Positions 43,403 through 52,500 of a stretch of 64,000 bases of DNA are shown piece after piece (positions within the stretch are counted from its first letter, which is position 1; every line of letters begins with the position of its first letter). Source of the stretch: VXNE01 sp965206615 (GTDB lineage: Bacteria; Pseudomonadota; Gammaproteobacteria; Pseudomonadales; Azotimanducaceae); NCBI GenBank assembly GCA_965206615.1, contig CBDBKI010000005.1:682001-746000 (forward strand). Direction: 5' to 3'. Under the pieces are notes generated by a model. It saw nothing but the letters and a program-made list of their open reading frames with translations. It had not been told where the DNA came from and did no database searches. The position numbers were made by a program, and so were the translations under genes.

Positions 43403-44880
43403 CCGGCCCGGAGCCGGGCGGCGGCGGCATTGACTGCGGCTGCGTTGGCCGGGTCCCGCGCGAGGTTGTCGAACTCGCCGGGATCGGCCTGCATGTCGTA
43501 GAACTCGCGCTCGACGGAATCTGCATCGTCGAGCCGCGACCATTCGGTGTACCGGTAGTCTGCCGTGCGGATCGTGCGCCCGTGATAGCCCTCGCGTCTG
43601 GACTCCGAGAAAGCCGCGGTCTTCCAGGGGCGTCCGGGGGCTTCGAGCACGGGCCGGAAGCTCGTGCCCTGCAGGGCGTGTTCGGGCGCCGGCAGGCCGC
43701 AGAGGTCGAGTAGCGTGGGATAGAGGTCCACGAGTTCGACGAAGCCGGCCGCCACCTGTCCCCCGTGCGGTGTGCCAGGCAGGCGAACGATCAGCGGGAC
43801 CCGCGTCGACTCCTCGAACTGCTGCGTCTTGCGCCAGAGCCCGAGGTGCTCGTTCAACAGGAAACCGTGATCGCTCGTGAAGACGACGATCGTCGAGTCT
43901 TCGAGCTCGAGTTCGGCCAGCGCTTCGAGCACCTGGCCGACGTACGAGTCGATCATGGTCACCATGGCGTGATAGGCGGCGATCGCCTGCCGCCGTTGGC
44001 GGTCGTCGTGGGCCGCGTCGTCCGGTCGGATTTCCCAACCCGCCGCGGGGACGTCGTCGAGGTCCCCGGCCCGCGCCGGCGGCAACTCGATCTCGTCGAC
44101 GGGATGCTGCTCGAAGAACTCGACGGGCCCGACCCACGGCTGGTGCGGCTTGTGGAAGCCGGCGGCGATGAAGAACGGCTCGTCGCGGTGGTCGGCCAGG
44201 AGTTCGATGATCCGCGTGGCCGTCGTTCCGTCAGGGGTCATCCTCGGCGACTCGTGGGTGGCGCGCCAGGAGAGCGGCAGGCCGGTGGGCCGCCCCAGCG
44301 GCGCGAGCACCTCGGCGCGCGACATGCCGTGCTCGGAGCGCTCGGTCCAGGTGTTGTCGCGCACGCTGGAGAGATCGACGCCCGGCAGGTACCCCGGCCC
44401 GTGATGGCGCCTTGCGGGCTCGCGCGACAGGGCGTAGCGGGAAACGTCCCAACTCACCGCGTGCTCGAATCTGTTGTGGGCGATCTTGCCCACCCGGGCG
44501 GTGAAGTAGCCGTGGGCATCGAAGTGCTCGGGCAGCATCGCGATGTCGCCGATCCTGTGGCGCGGCCAGGTCTGGCCGTCGTGGACGTCCGTGGAGGCGG
44601 GGCGCAGTCCGCTCAGGAAGGACGTACGCGACGGATTGCACAGGGGGTTCTGGACGTAGGCGCGATCGAACCGGACGCCCTCGGCGGCGAGCCGGTCGAG
44701 GTTGGGGGTCTTCGCCGTCGCGTAGTTGCGGCGCGGCGTGGAGCCGGCGTAGGCGCCAAGCGCGACGTTCAGATCGTCGGCGATGATGAACAGGACGTTG
44801 CGGGGTTCGCCCTGCGCCGCGGCGCCCGGGCCGGCGAGCACAGCGGCGAGGACGATCGCGGGAAGCCGGTAAGTTGCCAT
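43369..44880 (-). CDS. Iduronate-2-sulfatase-like sulfatase
   Basis: A 503-residue sulfatase with a signal peptide (about 1-22). It has FIIADDLNVALGAY with metal-binding D35-D36, the formylglycine motif CNPSRTSFLSGLRP starting at C81, and FTSDHGFLLNEHLGLWRK. FHKPHQPW is typical of the iduronate-2-sulfatase branch. It should remove sulfate esters in the periplasm after maturation of C81. It lies 17 bases after a PhyH gene and 10 bases before the frameshifted DUF3604 gene. A paralogue with long matching stretches is at 55566-57137. Confidence 0.94.
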   Translation of the reverse strand: MATYRLPAIVLAAVLAGPGAAAQGEPRNVLFIIADDLNVALGAYAGSTPRRNYATAKTPNLDRLAAEGVRFDRAYVQNPLCNPSRTSFLSGLRPASTDVHDGQTWPRHRIGDIAMLPEHFDAHGYFTARVGKIAHNRFEHAVSWDVSRYALSREPARRHHGPGYLPGVDLSSVRDNTWTERSEHGMSRAEVLAPLGRPTGLPLSWRATHESPRMTPDGTTATRIIELLADHRDEPFFIAAGFHKPHQPWVGPVEFFEQHPVDEIELPPARAGDLDDVPAAGWEIRPDDAAHDDRQRRQAIAAYHAMVTMIDSYVGQVLEALAELELEDSTIVVFTSDHGFLLNEHLGLWRKTQQFEESTRVPLIVRLPGTPHGGQVAAGFVELVDLYPTLLDLCGLPAPEHALQGTSFRPVLEAPGRPWKTAAFSESRREGYHGRTIRTADYRYTEWSRLDDADSVEREFYDMQADPGEFDNLARDPANAAAVNAAAARLRAGWRGALPQPTT

Positions 44881-44896
44881 GGTGTCAGGGCCGCGA

Positions 44897-45871
44897 TCAG
44901 GGCGCGGCAGCGGACGCGTCCCTGACCTGGGCCAGTTTCGGCACGGGCATCATCTGCTGCGTGTACGGGAACACGTCGTCGATGCCGAGCATTTGCCGCA
45001 GACGAGCCGGGTCCGCGCAGTCCTCCCACAACCGGTCCGGCACGGTCGTGTAGAGGTTCTCCGACGGATTGAGCGAGAAGTGGCGGTAGAAGCCGATCGC
45101 GTTCAGGCGCAGGCCCGGGGTCAGCTTGGGGAAGCTGCCGTGCCACGTCGCACCGTGCCACAGGATCACCGAGCCGCGCGGCCCTTCCGCCGGAACCGCG
45201 CGTGCGTCCGCGTCGGGCCCCGGATACCCCACCGCGCGGTGCGAGCGGGGGACGTACGCCAGACACCCATCCCGCTTCGCATACGGCGTGAGCATCCAGG
45301 TGGCGTTGACGGTCAGGGCGCTCGCGCCCCACGGCATGGGGCAGCCTCTCTGGTCGGGATGCAGCCCGATCGACCCCGGCGCGGAGAGCTCGGTCTGGCC
45401 CTCCCGGGGCGGCTTGCTCTGCCACTTCAGGTACGAGGTCGAGTTGTCCAGCCGGCGCATGCGAAAGGGGAACTCGAACGGGAAGCCGCCCTGGATCAGG
45501 TGGCTGACGAGCGCATCGACGGCGGGGTTCGTGAGCAGGTCCCGAAAGCAGCGATCCCGCTGCATCAGCTGCTGCATCAGCATCACGGTGGGCTCGGGCT
45601 CGGGTGGCAGCCCGACACTCGCCATCGTTCGCGCCGTGCCCTCGGGCCACTCGAGCGCACCCTCGGGACCGTTCTCGAGGCTGATCGGGCAGCCGGTCAT
45701 CCTGGTGAACTCGGCCAGCAGCACTTCCGTGCAGCGATCGAGGACTTCCTCGCCGACGCCCGTCACCTCGGGCGGCACGATCGTGAGCCCGTTCGATTCG
45801 AGCTCGATGAGATAGGGGTCGAGCCTGTACTGCGCGATCTCGTCCTGGATCTCCCTGGCGACGCTCGTCAT
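44897..45871 (-). CDS. PhyH-family Fe(II)/2-oxoglutarate dioxygenase
   Basis: A 324-residue member of the phytanoyl-CoA dioxygenase family. The iron ligands are visible: H171 and D173 in GLHPDQ, H244 in ATWHGSFPK, and R255 for 2-oxoglutarate. Start ATG 45871 is preceded by CAGGAG. It is the most divergent of the PhyH set and leads an operon with a sulfatase and DUF3604. The pairing suggests hydroxylation of the same sulfated substrate. It is divergent from the next PhyH gene, with a dispersed hairpin between. Confidence 0.9.
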   Translation of the reverse strand: MTSVAREIQDEIAQYRLDPYLIELESNGLTIVPPEVTGVGEEVLDRCTEVLLAEFTRMTGCPISLENGPEGALEWPEGTARTMASVGLPPEPEPTVMLMQQLMQRDRCFRDLLTNPAVDALVSHLIQGGFPFEFPFRMRRLDNSTSYLKWQSKPPREGQTELSAPGSIGLHPDQRGCPMPWGASALTVNATWMLTPYAKRDGCLAYVPRSHRAVGYPGPDADARAVPAEGPRGSVILWHGATWHGSFPKLTPGLRLNAIGFYRHFSLNPSENLYTTVPDRLWEDCADPARLRQMLGIDDVFPYTQQMMPVPKLAQVRDASAAAP

Positions 45872-45904
45872 GTTTCGCTCCTGTGCTCCGTCTGATCGGA
45901 GTCC

Positions 45905-45983
45905 GCAGGGGCGACCCTCGTGGTCGCCCGTGTCGAGACTGTGCAAGCCGCTGGCAACGGGACGGGACAAGCCCGTCCCCTAC
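45905..45983. repeat. Dispersed double-hairpin repeat, copy 8
   Basis: GGGCGACC/GGTCGCCC with loop CTCGT, linker with CTGTGCA, then GGGACGGG/CCCGTCCC with loop ACAAG, ending CCCCTAC. Unlike most copies it sits between two divergent gene starts (45871 and 46036), so it cannot be a simple 3' terminator here. Confidence 0.85.
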
Positions 45984-46035
45984 CGGTAGTATCAGAGTAT
46001 AGGACACTCCCTACAGTCTTGAAGGGGGAATGGAC

Positions 46036-46989
46036 ATGGCCGAACCCGCAACCCTTGCCGTTCCCGACGACGCCTCGAACCCGCTCGACGCGGCGTTCGC
46101 ACCCATTCGCGACCTCGGGCTCGAGAGCTATGTCGCCGAACTCGATCACTATGGCTATACCGTCATCCCGCCCGAGCGGGTCGCGGCGCCCGCGTTCGTC
46201 GAGCGGGTGCGAGACGTCGTCCTGCGCGTCGCCCACGAGCGCACCGGCGTCGAACACGCCCTGGACCGCTCGGCGGACGTCGGTACCTACAAGACCTATC
46301 CGACGCAGTCCGACCGGTACCTGCTCTACTACATGCTCTTCGAGGACGAGGTCTTCGAGGAGTGGCTGGAGAACCCGGTCCTCGGTGCCGTGATCGACTA
46401 CATCATGCGCGGCCACGCCCAGTTGTCGAGCCTGGTGTCGTTCGTCAAGTGGCGGGATCGGGGCGCGCAGCCCGGCGACCCGGCCACCTACCTGCACAGC
46501 GATTCGCCCGGGTCTCCCGAAGGCGTGCTGCCGTTCTCGCACAGCCTGGTCTGCAACGTTGCGCTATGCCTGACCGACTACACCCGGGAAGACGGCTGCA
46601 TCGCCATGGTCCCGGGCAGCCACCGCCTCGGTCGTGTTCCCGCCGCCGGCGAGGGGGAGGAGCGGGCGGTTCCCGTGGAGGGGCCGGCGGGTTCCCTGAT
46701 CGCGTGGTACGGCAATACGTGGCACGGGGCGTTCCCGAAGCTCACGGAGGGCCTGCGCCTCAACCTGACGAGCTACCACTGCCACCCGGCCCTGAAGACC
46801 CAGGAGCGCTACCAGCGGGCCGTGCCGCCCGACATGCTGGCGCGCCGCGGCGAGCGCTTCCGCCGCCTGCTCGGCGCCTACGACCCGATGGGCTGGACCG
46901 TCAACGGTCCCGACGAAGAGCTGATGATCAAGCAGATGGCCCGGCAGACCGGGTACGACGAGGACACCATACGCGCGGCCGCAGGGTGA
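46036..46989 (+). CDS. PhyH-family dioxygenase, tandem copy a
   Basis: A 317-residue protein. The 2-His-1-carboxylate site is H154 and D156 (YLHSDSPGSPEG) and H230 (NTWHGAFPK), with R241 binding 2-oxoglutarate. An N-terminal helical part carries DHYGYTVIPPERV. ATG 46036 fits the GAAGGGGGA site better than ATG 46030. It is followed after 24 bases by a close copy (47014), most residues being shared, which indicates a recent tandem duplication. Confidence 0.92.
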   Translation: MAEPATLAVPDDASNPLDAAFAPIRDLGLESYVAELDHYGYTVIPPERVAAPAFVERVRDVVLRVAHERTGVEHALDRSADVGTYKTYPTQSDRYLLYYMLFEDEVFEEWLENPVLGAVIDYIMRGHAQLSSLVSFVKWRDRGAQPGDPATYLHSDSPGSPEGVLPFSHSLVCNVALCLTDYTREDGCIAMVPGSHRLGRVPAAGEGEERAVPVEGPAGSLIAWYGNTWHGAFPKLTEGLRLNLTSYHCHPALKTQERYQRAVPPDMLARRGERFRRLLGAYDPMGWTVNGPDEELMIKQMARQTGYDEDTIRAAAG

Positions 46990-47013
46990 CGTCCCAACGA
47001 AGGAGAAATCGAG

Positions 47014-47976
47014 ATGGCCGAAGCCGCGACCGCCACTGACACTGACTCCGACGGCGCGCCGAACGCGTTCGACGCCTCGTTCGCGCCCATCCGCGAACTC
47101 GGGCTCGAGCACTACGTCGCCGAACTCGACCACTACGGTTACACCGTCATCCCGCCGCAGCGGGTGGCCCCGCCGGAGTTCGTCGAGCGCGTGCGCGACG
47201 TCGTCCTGCGCGTCGCCCACGAGCGGACCGGGGTGGAACACGCCCTGGACCGCCCCGGGGACGCGGGTACCTACCAGACGTACCCGATACAGTCCGACCG
47301 ATACCTCCTCTATTACATGCTCTTCGAGGACGAGGTCTTCGAGGAGTGGCTCGAGAACCCGGTCCTCGGCGCCGTGATCGACTACATCATGCGTGGCCAG
47401 GCCCAGCTGTCGAGCCTGGTGTCGTTCGTCAAGTGGCGGGATCGGAGCGCGCAGCCCGGCGACCCGGCCACCTACCTGCACAGCGACTCGCCCGGGTCTC
47501 CCGAGGGCGTGCTGCCGTTCTCGCACAGCCTGGTCTGCAACGCTGCGCTATGCCTGACCGACTACACCCGGGAAGACGGCTGCATCGCCATGGTCCCGGG
47601 CAGTCACCGCCTCGGTCGCGTTCCCGGGCCGGGCGAGGGCGAGGATCGGGCGGTTCCCGTGGAGGGGCCCGCGGGGTCCCTGATCGTGTGGCTCGGCAAC
47701 ACCTGGCACGGAGCGTTCCCGAAGCTCACCGAGGGCTTGCGCCTGAACCTCACGAGCTACCACTGCCACCCGGCGCTGAAGACCCAGGAGCGCTACCAGC
47801 GAGCGACGCCCCCGGAGATGCTTGCCCGCCGTAGCGAGCGCTTCCGCCGCCTGCTCGGCGCCGACGACCCGATGGGCTGGACGACCAACGGTCCCGACGC
47901 GGAACGGATGATCAGGCTGATGGCCCGGCAGACCCTGAAGGACGAAGACACGCTGCGCGAACACTCCGCTCGGTGA
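47014..47976 (+). CDS. PhyH-family dioxygenase, tandem copy b
   Basis: A 320-residue near twin of the preceding gene with the same site shifted by two residues: H156, D158, H232, R243. GGAGAAA lies just upstream of the ATG. The N-terminal 20 residues and the last 40 differ most. Both copies have intact active sites, so they may have different substrates or simply raise dosage. Confidence 0.92.
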   Translation: MAEAATATDTDSDGAPNAFDASFAPIRELGLEHYVAELDHYGYTVIPPQRVAPPEFVERVRDVVLRVAHERTGVEHALDRPGDAGTYQTYPIQSDRYLLYYMLFEDEVFEEWLENPVLGAVIDYIMRGQAQLSSLVSFVKWRDRSAQPGDPATYLHSDSPGSPEGVLPFSHSLVCNAALCLTDYTREDGCIAMVPGSHRLGRVPGPGEGEDRAVPVEGPAGSLIVWLGNTWHGAFPKLTEGLRLNLTSYHCHPALKTQERYQRATPPEMLARRSERFRRLLGADDPMGWTTNGPDAERMIRLMARQTLKDEDTLREHSAR

Positions 47977-48027
47977 CCTCCGGCGCGTCGTCTATCGGCG
48001 TTCCACCCGAAGGCCGTGGCCGCCGCG

Positions 48028-48426
48028 TCAAAGCGCCCCGGCGCCGGCCTCCGCGATGGCCAGGTCTTCCTCGTCCGTGGCGCCGGCCACGCCGATCGCT
48101 CCGATCAGCGTGCGGTCCTGGACCAGCGGCAGCGAGCCATCGGCCACCATCATGCGGCCGCCGCGCATGGTGCTCGCCGCCCGGAACCAGTTCTCGTCCT
48201 TGATCGGCGCCAGCCGGGCGCCGCTGGCGCCGCCCCAGATCGTGCACGTGTATGCGAAGCCGTAGGCGAGATCGAACCAGACGCCGGGCGCGCGATCCAT
48301 GCGGCCGACGGCCGCGATGTCACCGGCCCTGTCGACCACGACCACGGTCACGAACTTCCCGAACTCCCTGGCCCTGGCGAGCGCCGCGTTCACGACGTTT
48401 TGTGCCTGGTCGGCGCTTAGAGACAT
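48028..48426 (-). CDS. GlcG/HbpS family protein
   Basis: A 132-residue protein of the GlcG/HbpS (formerly DUF336) family. Signs are FVTVVVVDRAGDIAAVGRMDRAP and a C-terminal GAIGVAGATDEEDLAIAEAGAGAL. HbpS binds haem in Streptomyces; GlcG is of uncertain role in glycolate operons. It is downstream of the alpha/beta hydrolase with a dispersed hairpin in between, and converges on the PhyH twin genes. Confidence 0.88.
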   Translation of the reverse strand: MSLSADQAQNVVNAALARAREFGKFVTVVVVDRAGDIAAVGRMDRAPGVWFDLAYGFAYTCTIWGGASGARLAPIKDENWFRAASTMRGGRMMVADGSLPLVQDRTLIGAIGVAGATDEEDLAIAEAGAGAL

Positions 48427-48468
48427 CGTGCGATCCTCCCTGTGTGGGAGAGGGAGTATACGAATCGG

Positions 48469-48546
48469 GTAGGGGCGAGGTTGTCGTCGCCCCTGTCGAG
48501 ATCGTGCGAGGCACTGGCGACGGGACGGGACAAGCCCGTCCCCTAC
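48469..48546. repeat. Dispersed double-hairpin repeat, copy 9
   Basis: The first hairpin is imperfect (GGGGCGA/TCGCCCC around a larger loop). The second is the perfect GGGACGGG/CCCGTCCC stem with loop ACAAG. The CCCCTAC end stops three bases from the stop codon of the hydrolase gene at 48550. Confidence 0.78.
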
Positions 48547-48549
48547 GCG

Positions 48550-49500
48550 TCACCCGCCCGAGCCGGCGCCCGCCGTCGCGGGTTGGCCGAGGTGCTCCCT
48601 TAGAAACTCCATCTGTACGCGGTGCATCTCTTCGGCCCCCTCGGAGAGCCACACGACGTGTCCGCCGTTCTCCAGGGTGTGGAGTCGCGAGTTCGGGATC
48701 AGGCGGTGCGCCGTCTCCGCGTGGTCATAGCCCACGTCGCCGTCGCGGCGTCCATGACAGATCAGGGTGGGGCACTGGATCTTCGCAAGCGGCAGCGGGC
48801 CGTCGATCAGCTCGAACTGGTCCAGGTCGTTCTCGAGTCCCGCACGGCGCACGCCGAACGGCGCCTGACTGTACTGGAGTCCCCGTGCGAATGCGTAGCG
48901 AGCCGGATCGCTCATGATGCGTGCGGCTTCCAACTCCCGTTCCCGCACCTTGAAGGTGCTCGATTGCGTGAGCATCATCTTGATCATGGGCCGGGGAAAG
49001 TGATCGAACAGCCAGGTCTGTAGTTGCGAGCCCCGGTCGGAAAAGATGATGGCCCTGGCCCAGGCGGGAACGTGGACCGGGTACACCGTCGTCACCGCAC
49101 AGGTAAGCAGGAGAGCGACGATCCGGTCCGGGTGGCGCGCGGCGAAGTGAATGGCCGGCGGCCCGCCTGCGGACGCGCCGGAGACCGCCACCCTGTCGAT
49201 GCCGAGGGCATCGAGCAGCGCCGCCATGGCATCGGCCTGTTCCTCGAACGTGCGGCCGGTCGAGAGGGGCGTGCGCAGGTATCCGGGGCGCGAGACGGAT
49301 AGCGTTCCGTAGGCGCCTCTCAGCATGCCGGCGAGCAGCAGCCCCTGGTCGTACCCGCCGGGCCCGCCATGGCCATACAGCACGAACGGGCTGGAACCCT
49401 GCTTGGAGTACTCCATCGGGCCTTTGGCCGTTTCCATGACCTCCGAGCCCTGGTTCAGTTCCGCGATCAGGCCGTCGCGCCACTTCTCGAATCCGAACAT
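48550..49500 (-). CDS. Alpha/beta hydrolase
   Basis: A 316-residue alpha/beta hydrolase. It has oxyanion loop YGHGGPGGYDQG (about 42-53), nucleophile S110 in SGASAGG, an acid within CHGRRDGDVGYDHAE, and the final His in LENGGHVVW. It would cleave an ester, epoxide or C-C bond; the substrate is unknown. It precedes the GlcG-like gene on the same strand and follows a PhyH gene (75-base gap with a single hairpin). Confidence 0.9.
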   Translation of the reverse strand: MFGFEKWRDGLIAELNQGSEVMETAKGPMEYSKQGSSPFVLYGHGGPGGYDQGLLLAGMLRGAYGTLSVSRPGYLRTPLSTGRTFEEQADAMAALLDALGIDRVAVSGASAGGPPAIHFAARHPDRIVALLLTCAVTTVYPVHVPAWARAIIFSDRGSQLQTWLFDHFPRPMIKMMLTQSSTFKVRERELEAARIMSDPARYAFARGLQYSQAPFGVRRAGLENDLDQFELIDGPLPLAKIQCPTLICHGRRDGDVGYDHAETAHRLIPNSRLHTLENGGHVVWLSEGAEEMHRVQMEFLREHLGQPATAGAGSGG

Positions 49501-49524
49501 CAGCTACCTCCGCGCATCGAACAC

Positions 49525-49546
49525 GGGACGGGACAAGCCCGTCCCC
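49525..49546. repeat. Dispersed hairpin, single-stem copy 10
   Basis: One GGGACGGG/CCCGTCCC stem with loop ACAAG, lacking the first hairpin. It lies between the PhyH stop (49576) and the hydrolase start (49500) on the minus strand. Confidence 0.8.
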
Positions 49547-49575
49547 AACACACCCGCGCCGGCTCGCGCGGGCGC

Positions 49576-50472
49576 CTATGTCTTGGCCCAGTCCATGGCG
49601 CGCGGCAGCTTGATGCCATGCGCGAAACCGCCTTCGGGCGTGTTCAGGAAATCTTCGCGGCCCAACATCACGCGCATCTCGTAAGGCTTGCCCTCGAGCC
49701 AGTCTTCGCCGAGAAAGTCGTAGCTCTCGACGGGGCGCAGCGCCAGGCGACTGTACGTGACGTGCAGGACCACCCGTTCTCCGTCAATGGTTCTGGGCGC
49801 ACCGCCGCTGTGCCAGGTGGACCCGTCCCAGAACACGATCGAACCGGCCGGACACGCCGTGGCCACCACACCGGGTTCCTCGGCCGTCTCCTGTGCATTG
49901 GGGTGTCGGCGCTGCAGATGGGAGCGAGGCACCACCCTGGTCGACCCGGCCGCTTCGGTGAACTCGTCGCACGCCCAGCAGAAGGTCACCAGTTGGTTGT
50001 GCACGGGGAAGGGCGCCGGCGTCCAGTTCTGGTCGGCGTGCAGACCGCCCTTGCCGTCGCCGGGTTCGGTCGCCTTCGGTTTCATGCTTGCCGCCATCTG
50101 CGAAAGCATGGCGCCCTTGCCGCACAGGATCTCGGCGATCGTCAGGAGCTTGGGATTGAGCACCACTTCTTCGAAGACGGGATCCTTCGGGAGCAGCATG
50201 TTCGCGCCGCGGCCCTCCAGCCCATTTCCGCCGGCGCCTTCCCCGATGATGCGGACGATGGTCTCGCGCAAACGCTCGACGAACTCGGGCGTCGCGGCAT
50301 CGTGAACGTAGCCGTAACCGTTCGCCTTGACGTGTTCTACCGTGTCGCCGAGGTCGAGTTCCCGCACACGTGCCTCAAGCTCGTCCGACAGGTCGAACGG
50401 TTGGCGGGTCTCGAAGATCCGCTCCGGCATCGCCTCTACCGACTCCTCCACCAGCGATTCTGCTTCGCTCAT
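49576..50472 (-). CDS. PhyH-family dioxygenase
   Basis: A 298-residue member with H145 and D147 (GLHADQNW), H221 (STWHSGG) and R233. The C-terminus YDFLGEDWLEGKPYEMRVMLGREDFLNTPEGGFAHG matches a subgroup near small-molecule hydroxylases. The start is ATG 50472, with GGAG about nine bases upstream. It diverges from the D-aminoacylase-like gene at 50633, so the 160-base gap probably holds two promoters. Confidence 0.91.
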   Translation of the reverse strand: MSEAESLVEESVEAMPERIFETRQPFDLSDELEARVRELDLGDTVEHVKANGYGYVHDAATPEFVERLRETIVRIIGEGAGGNGLEGRGANMLLPKDPVFEEVVLNPKLLTIAEILCGKGAMLSQMAASMKPKATEPGDGKGGLHADQNWTPAPFPVHNQLVTFCWACDEFTEAAGSTRVVPRSHLQRRHPNAQETAEEPGVVATACPAGSIVFWDGSTWHSGGAPRTIDGERVVLHVTYSRLALRPVESYDFLGEDWLEGKPYEMRVMLGREDFLNTPEGGFAHGIKLPRAMDWAKT

Positions 50473-50632
50473 TTGATCGTCTCCGTTTGTTCGTCTGTGC
50501 CTGCGCGCGAGGTCACGATTATTCGTCGTCACCCGATCCGGGTCAAACAGCGCTCTCCATGGTGACGTTGCGTCGCGCCTCGACGCAAGTGTACGGTACG
50601 GGTTGGTTCGGTTTCCCCAGGGAGAGATAACG

Positions 50633-52330
50633 ATGTCTCGGTACGACTTGCTTCTGAAAGGCGGGGTCATTCTCGACGGAGCGCGCACGCCGCGTTTTAC
50701 CGGCGACATCGCCATCGCCGACGGACGCATCGCCGCCATTGGACGCATTGCGGAGCGCGAGGCGGCGCGGGTATTCGACGCCCGCGAGCTGATCGTCGCG
50801 CCCGGCTTCGTCGATCTCCACACCCATTACGACTCCCAGGTCTTCTGGGACCCCTACTGCACCCTGTCCGGCTGGCACGGCGTCACCTCGGTGGTGATCG
50901 GCAACTGCGGCTTCGGCTTCGCCCCCGTGAAGCCCGAGCACCGCGAGCGCGCGATGCTCACGATGGAGCGCAACGAGGCGGTGCGCGCGAGCACGATGGC
51001 CGCCGGCATGCCGTGGGACTGGGAGACGTTTCCGGAGTTCCTCGACAGCATCGAGCGCACGCCCAAGGGGCTCAACATGCTGTCCTACGTGGGCCTGAAT
51101 CCCCTAATGTCCTACGTCATGGGGCAGGAGGCCGCCAAGGAGCGCCCGGCCACGGACGCGGAACGCACCGAGATGTGTCGGCTCCTCGGCGAGGCGCTCG
51201 ACGCCGGCGGCTGCGGTATCTCCGCCCAGCGCCTGGGGCTCAAGACGGTGCAGCGCGACTACGACGGCACCGCCATGATCACCGACACCATGTCGCCGGA
51301 CGATCTGCTGGCCTTCGCCAGCGTCCTGCGCGAAAAGGGCCGCGGTATCATCCAGTTGCTGGGTGAGGAGCCGGAGCTCACCGAGCGGCTCTGCGAAGTG
51401 AGCGGGCGGCCGGTGATCTGGAACGCGGTGGTGCTGACGGCGGACCAGCACGGCATCACCCACGGCCGCTACAAGGACCTGCTCAAGTGGTTCGACGAGG
51501 CCAACGGGCGCGGCAACCGGATCTTCGCGCAGACCGTCACGGCGCAGAACAACTACGAGTTCTCGCTCGATCACTGGAACCTGTTCGACACGATCTCGGC
51601 CTGGCGCAACATGACCATGGGCACGCCCGAGGAGCGCATGCGGAAGATGCGCGATCCCGACCTGCGCAAGGCCCTCCGGGACGGCTACCGGCCCGGCCCC
51701 CTGGGCTCGCTCACCAATGCCATTCCGGACCTGACGATCGGCGAGAGTTTCTCGGCGGAAACGCGCGGCCTCGAAGGGCTGACCGTCGGCGAAGTGGCCG
51801 GGTTGCAGAACAAGCATGTCATCGACGTCATGCTCGACACGGCCCTGGCGGGTGACCTGCGCACGCAGTTCATCACTCCGCCGCAGCAGATCGACATGGA
51901 GGCCATGCGCGAGCTGGCGAACTCGCCCTTCTGCCTGCCGGGCATTTCGGACGGCGGCGCGCACATGAAGTTCATGACCACGGGACGCTATCCGACGGAG
52001 TTCCTCACGTACCTGGTGCGCGAGAACGACATCATGGATCTGGAGCAGGCGCATTGGCGGCTCTCCGGTTACCCCGCCATGGCCGCCGGTTTCACCGACC
52101 GCGGTGTCCTGCGGGAAGGGGCGCCGGCCGATCTGATCGTCTATGACTATGACGCGCTGAAGCTGCTGCCCACCGAGCGGCTGCACGACTTCCCGGCCGG
52201 CGACTGGCGCCTGTCACAGAAGGCCGAGGGCTACCGGCTTACCGTAGTCAACGGCGAGATCACCTTCGAAGACGGGGAATGCACGGGCGCCACGCCCGGC
52301 ATGCTGCTGCGCCACGGGCGCACCGCCTGA
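50633..52330 (+). CDS. D-aminoacylase-like amidohydrolase
   Basis: A 565-residue metal-dependent amidohydrolase of the N-acyl-D-amino-acid deacylase group. It starts with a beta-sandwich strand (DLLLKGGVILDGARTPRF). The metal-binding pair H63/H65 is in VDLHTHYDSQVFWDP. Later come VTSVVIGNCGFGFAPVKPEHRE, GISDGGAHMKF and the closing GAPADLIVYDYDALK. GGGAGAG precedes the ATG. It may hydrolyse an amide or cyclic amide of the pathway substrate; the true substrate is unknown. Confidence 0.92.
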   Translation: MSRYDLLLKGGVILDGARTPRFTGDIAIADGRIAAIGRIAEREAARVFDARELIVAPGFVDLHTHYDSQVFWDPYCTLSGWHGVTSVVIGNCGFGFAPVKPEHRERAMLTMERNEAVRASTMAAGMPWDWETFPEFLDSIERTPKGLNMLSYVGLNPLMSYVMGQEAAKERPATDAERTEMCRLLGEALDAGGCGISAQRLGLKTVQRDYDGTAMITDTMSPDDLLAFASVLREKGRGIIQLLGEEPELTERLCEVSGRPVIWNAVVLTADQHGITHGRYKDLLKWFDEANGRGNRIFAQTVTAQNNYEFSLDHWNLFDTISAWRNMTMGTPEERMRKMRDPDLRKALRDGYRPGPLGSLTNAIPDLTIGESFSAETRGLEGLTVGEVAGLQNKHVIDVMLDTALAGDLRTQFITPPQQIDMEAMRELANSPFCLPGISDGGAHMKFMTTGRYPTEFLTYLVRENDIMDLEQAHWRLSGYPAMAAGFTDRGVLREGAPADLIVYDYDALKLLPTERLHDFPAGDWRLSQKAEGYRLTVVNGEITFEDGECTGATPGMLLRHGRTA

Positions 52331-52360
52331 CCGGCTGGCTCGTACACGAATTGCGATGAC

Positions 52361-52441
52361 GGGACGGGCGGGGGCCTTGTGGCCGCCCGCGTTGGGGCCA
52401 TGCATGAATTCGGAACGGGACGCCACAAGGGCGTCCCCTAC
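52361..52441. repeat. Dispersed double-hairpin repeat, copy 11
   Basis: A GGGCGG/CCGCCC stem, linker with CATGCATGAATTCG, then the GGGACGCC/GGCGTCCC stem with loop ACAAG ending CCCCTAC. It lies about 30-110 bases after the amidohydrolase stop. Confidence 0.8.
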
Positions 52442-52500
52442 CCGTTCCGCGCCACCGGGGTGGTGAGGGACTGAAGAAGCGGTTCGGGCGGGGGGCAGAG

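Noticed and set aside
45905..45983. Short open frames with residues like GRDKPVPY across the repeats
   Set aside because: They are translations of the GGGACGGG hairpin and recur at every copy; not proteins.
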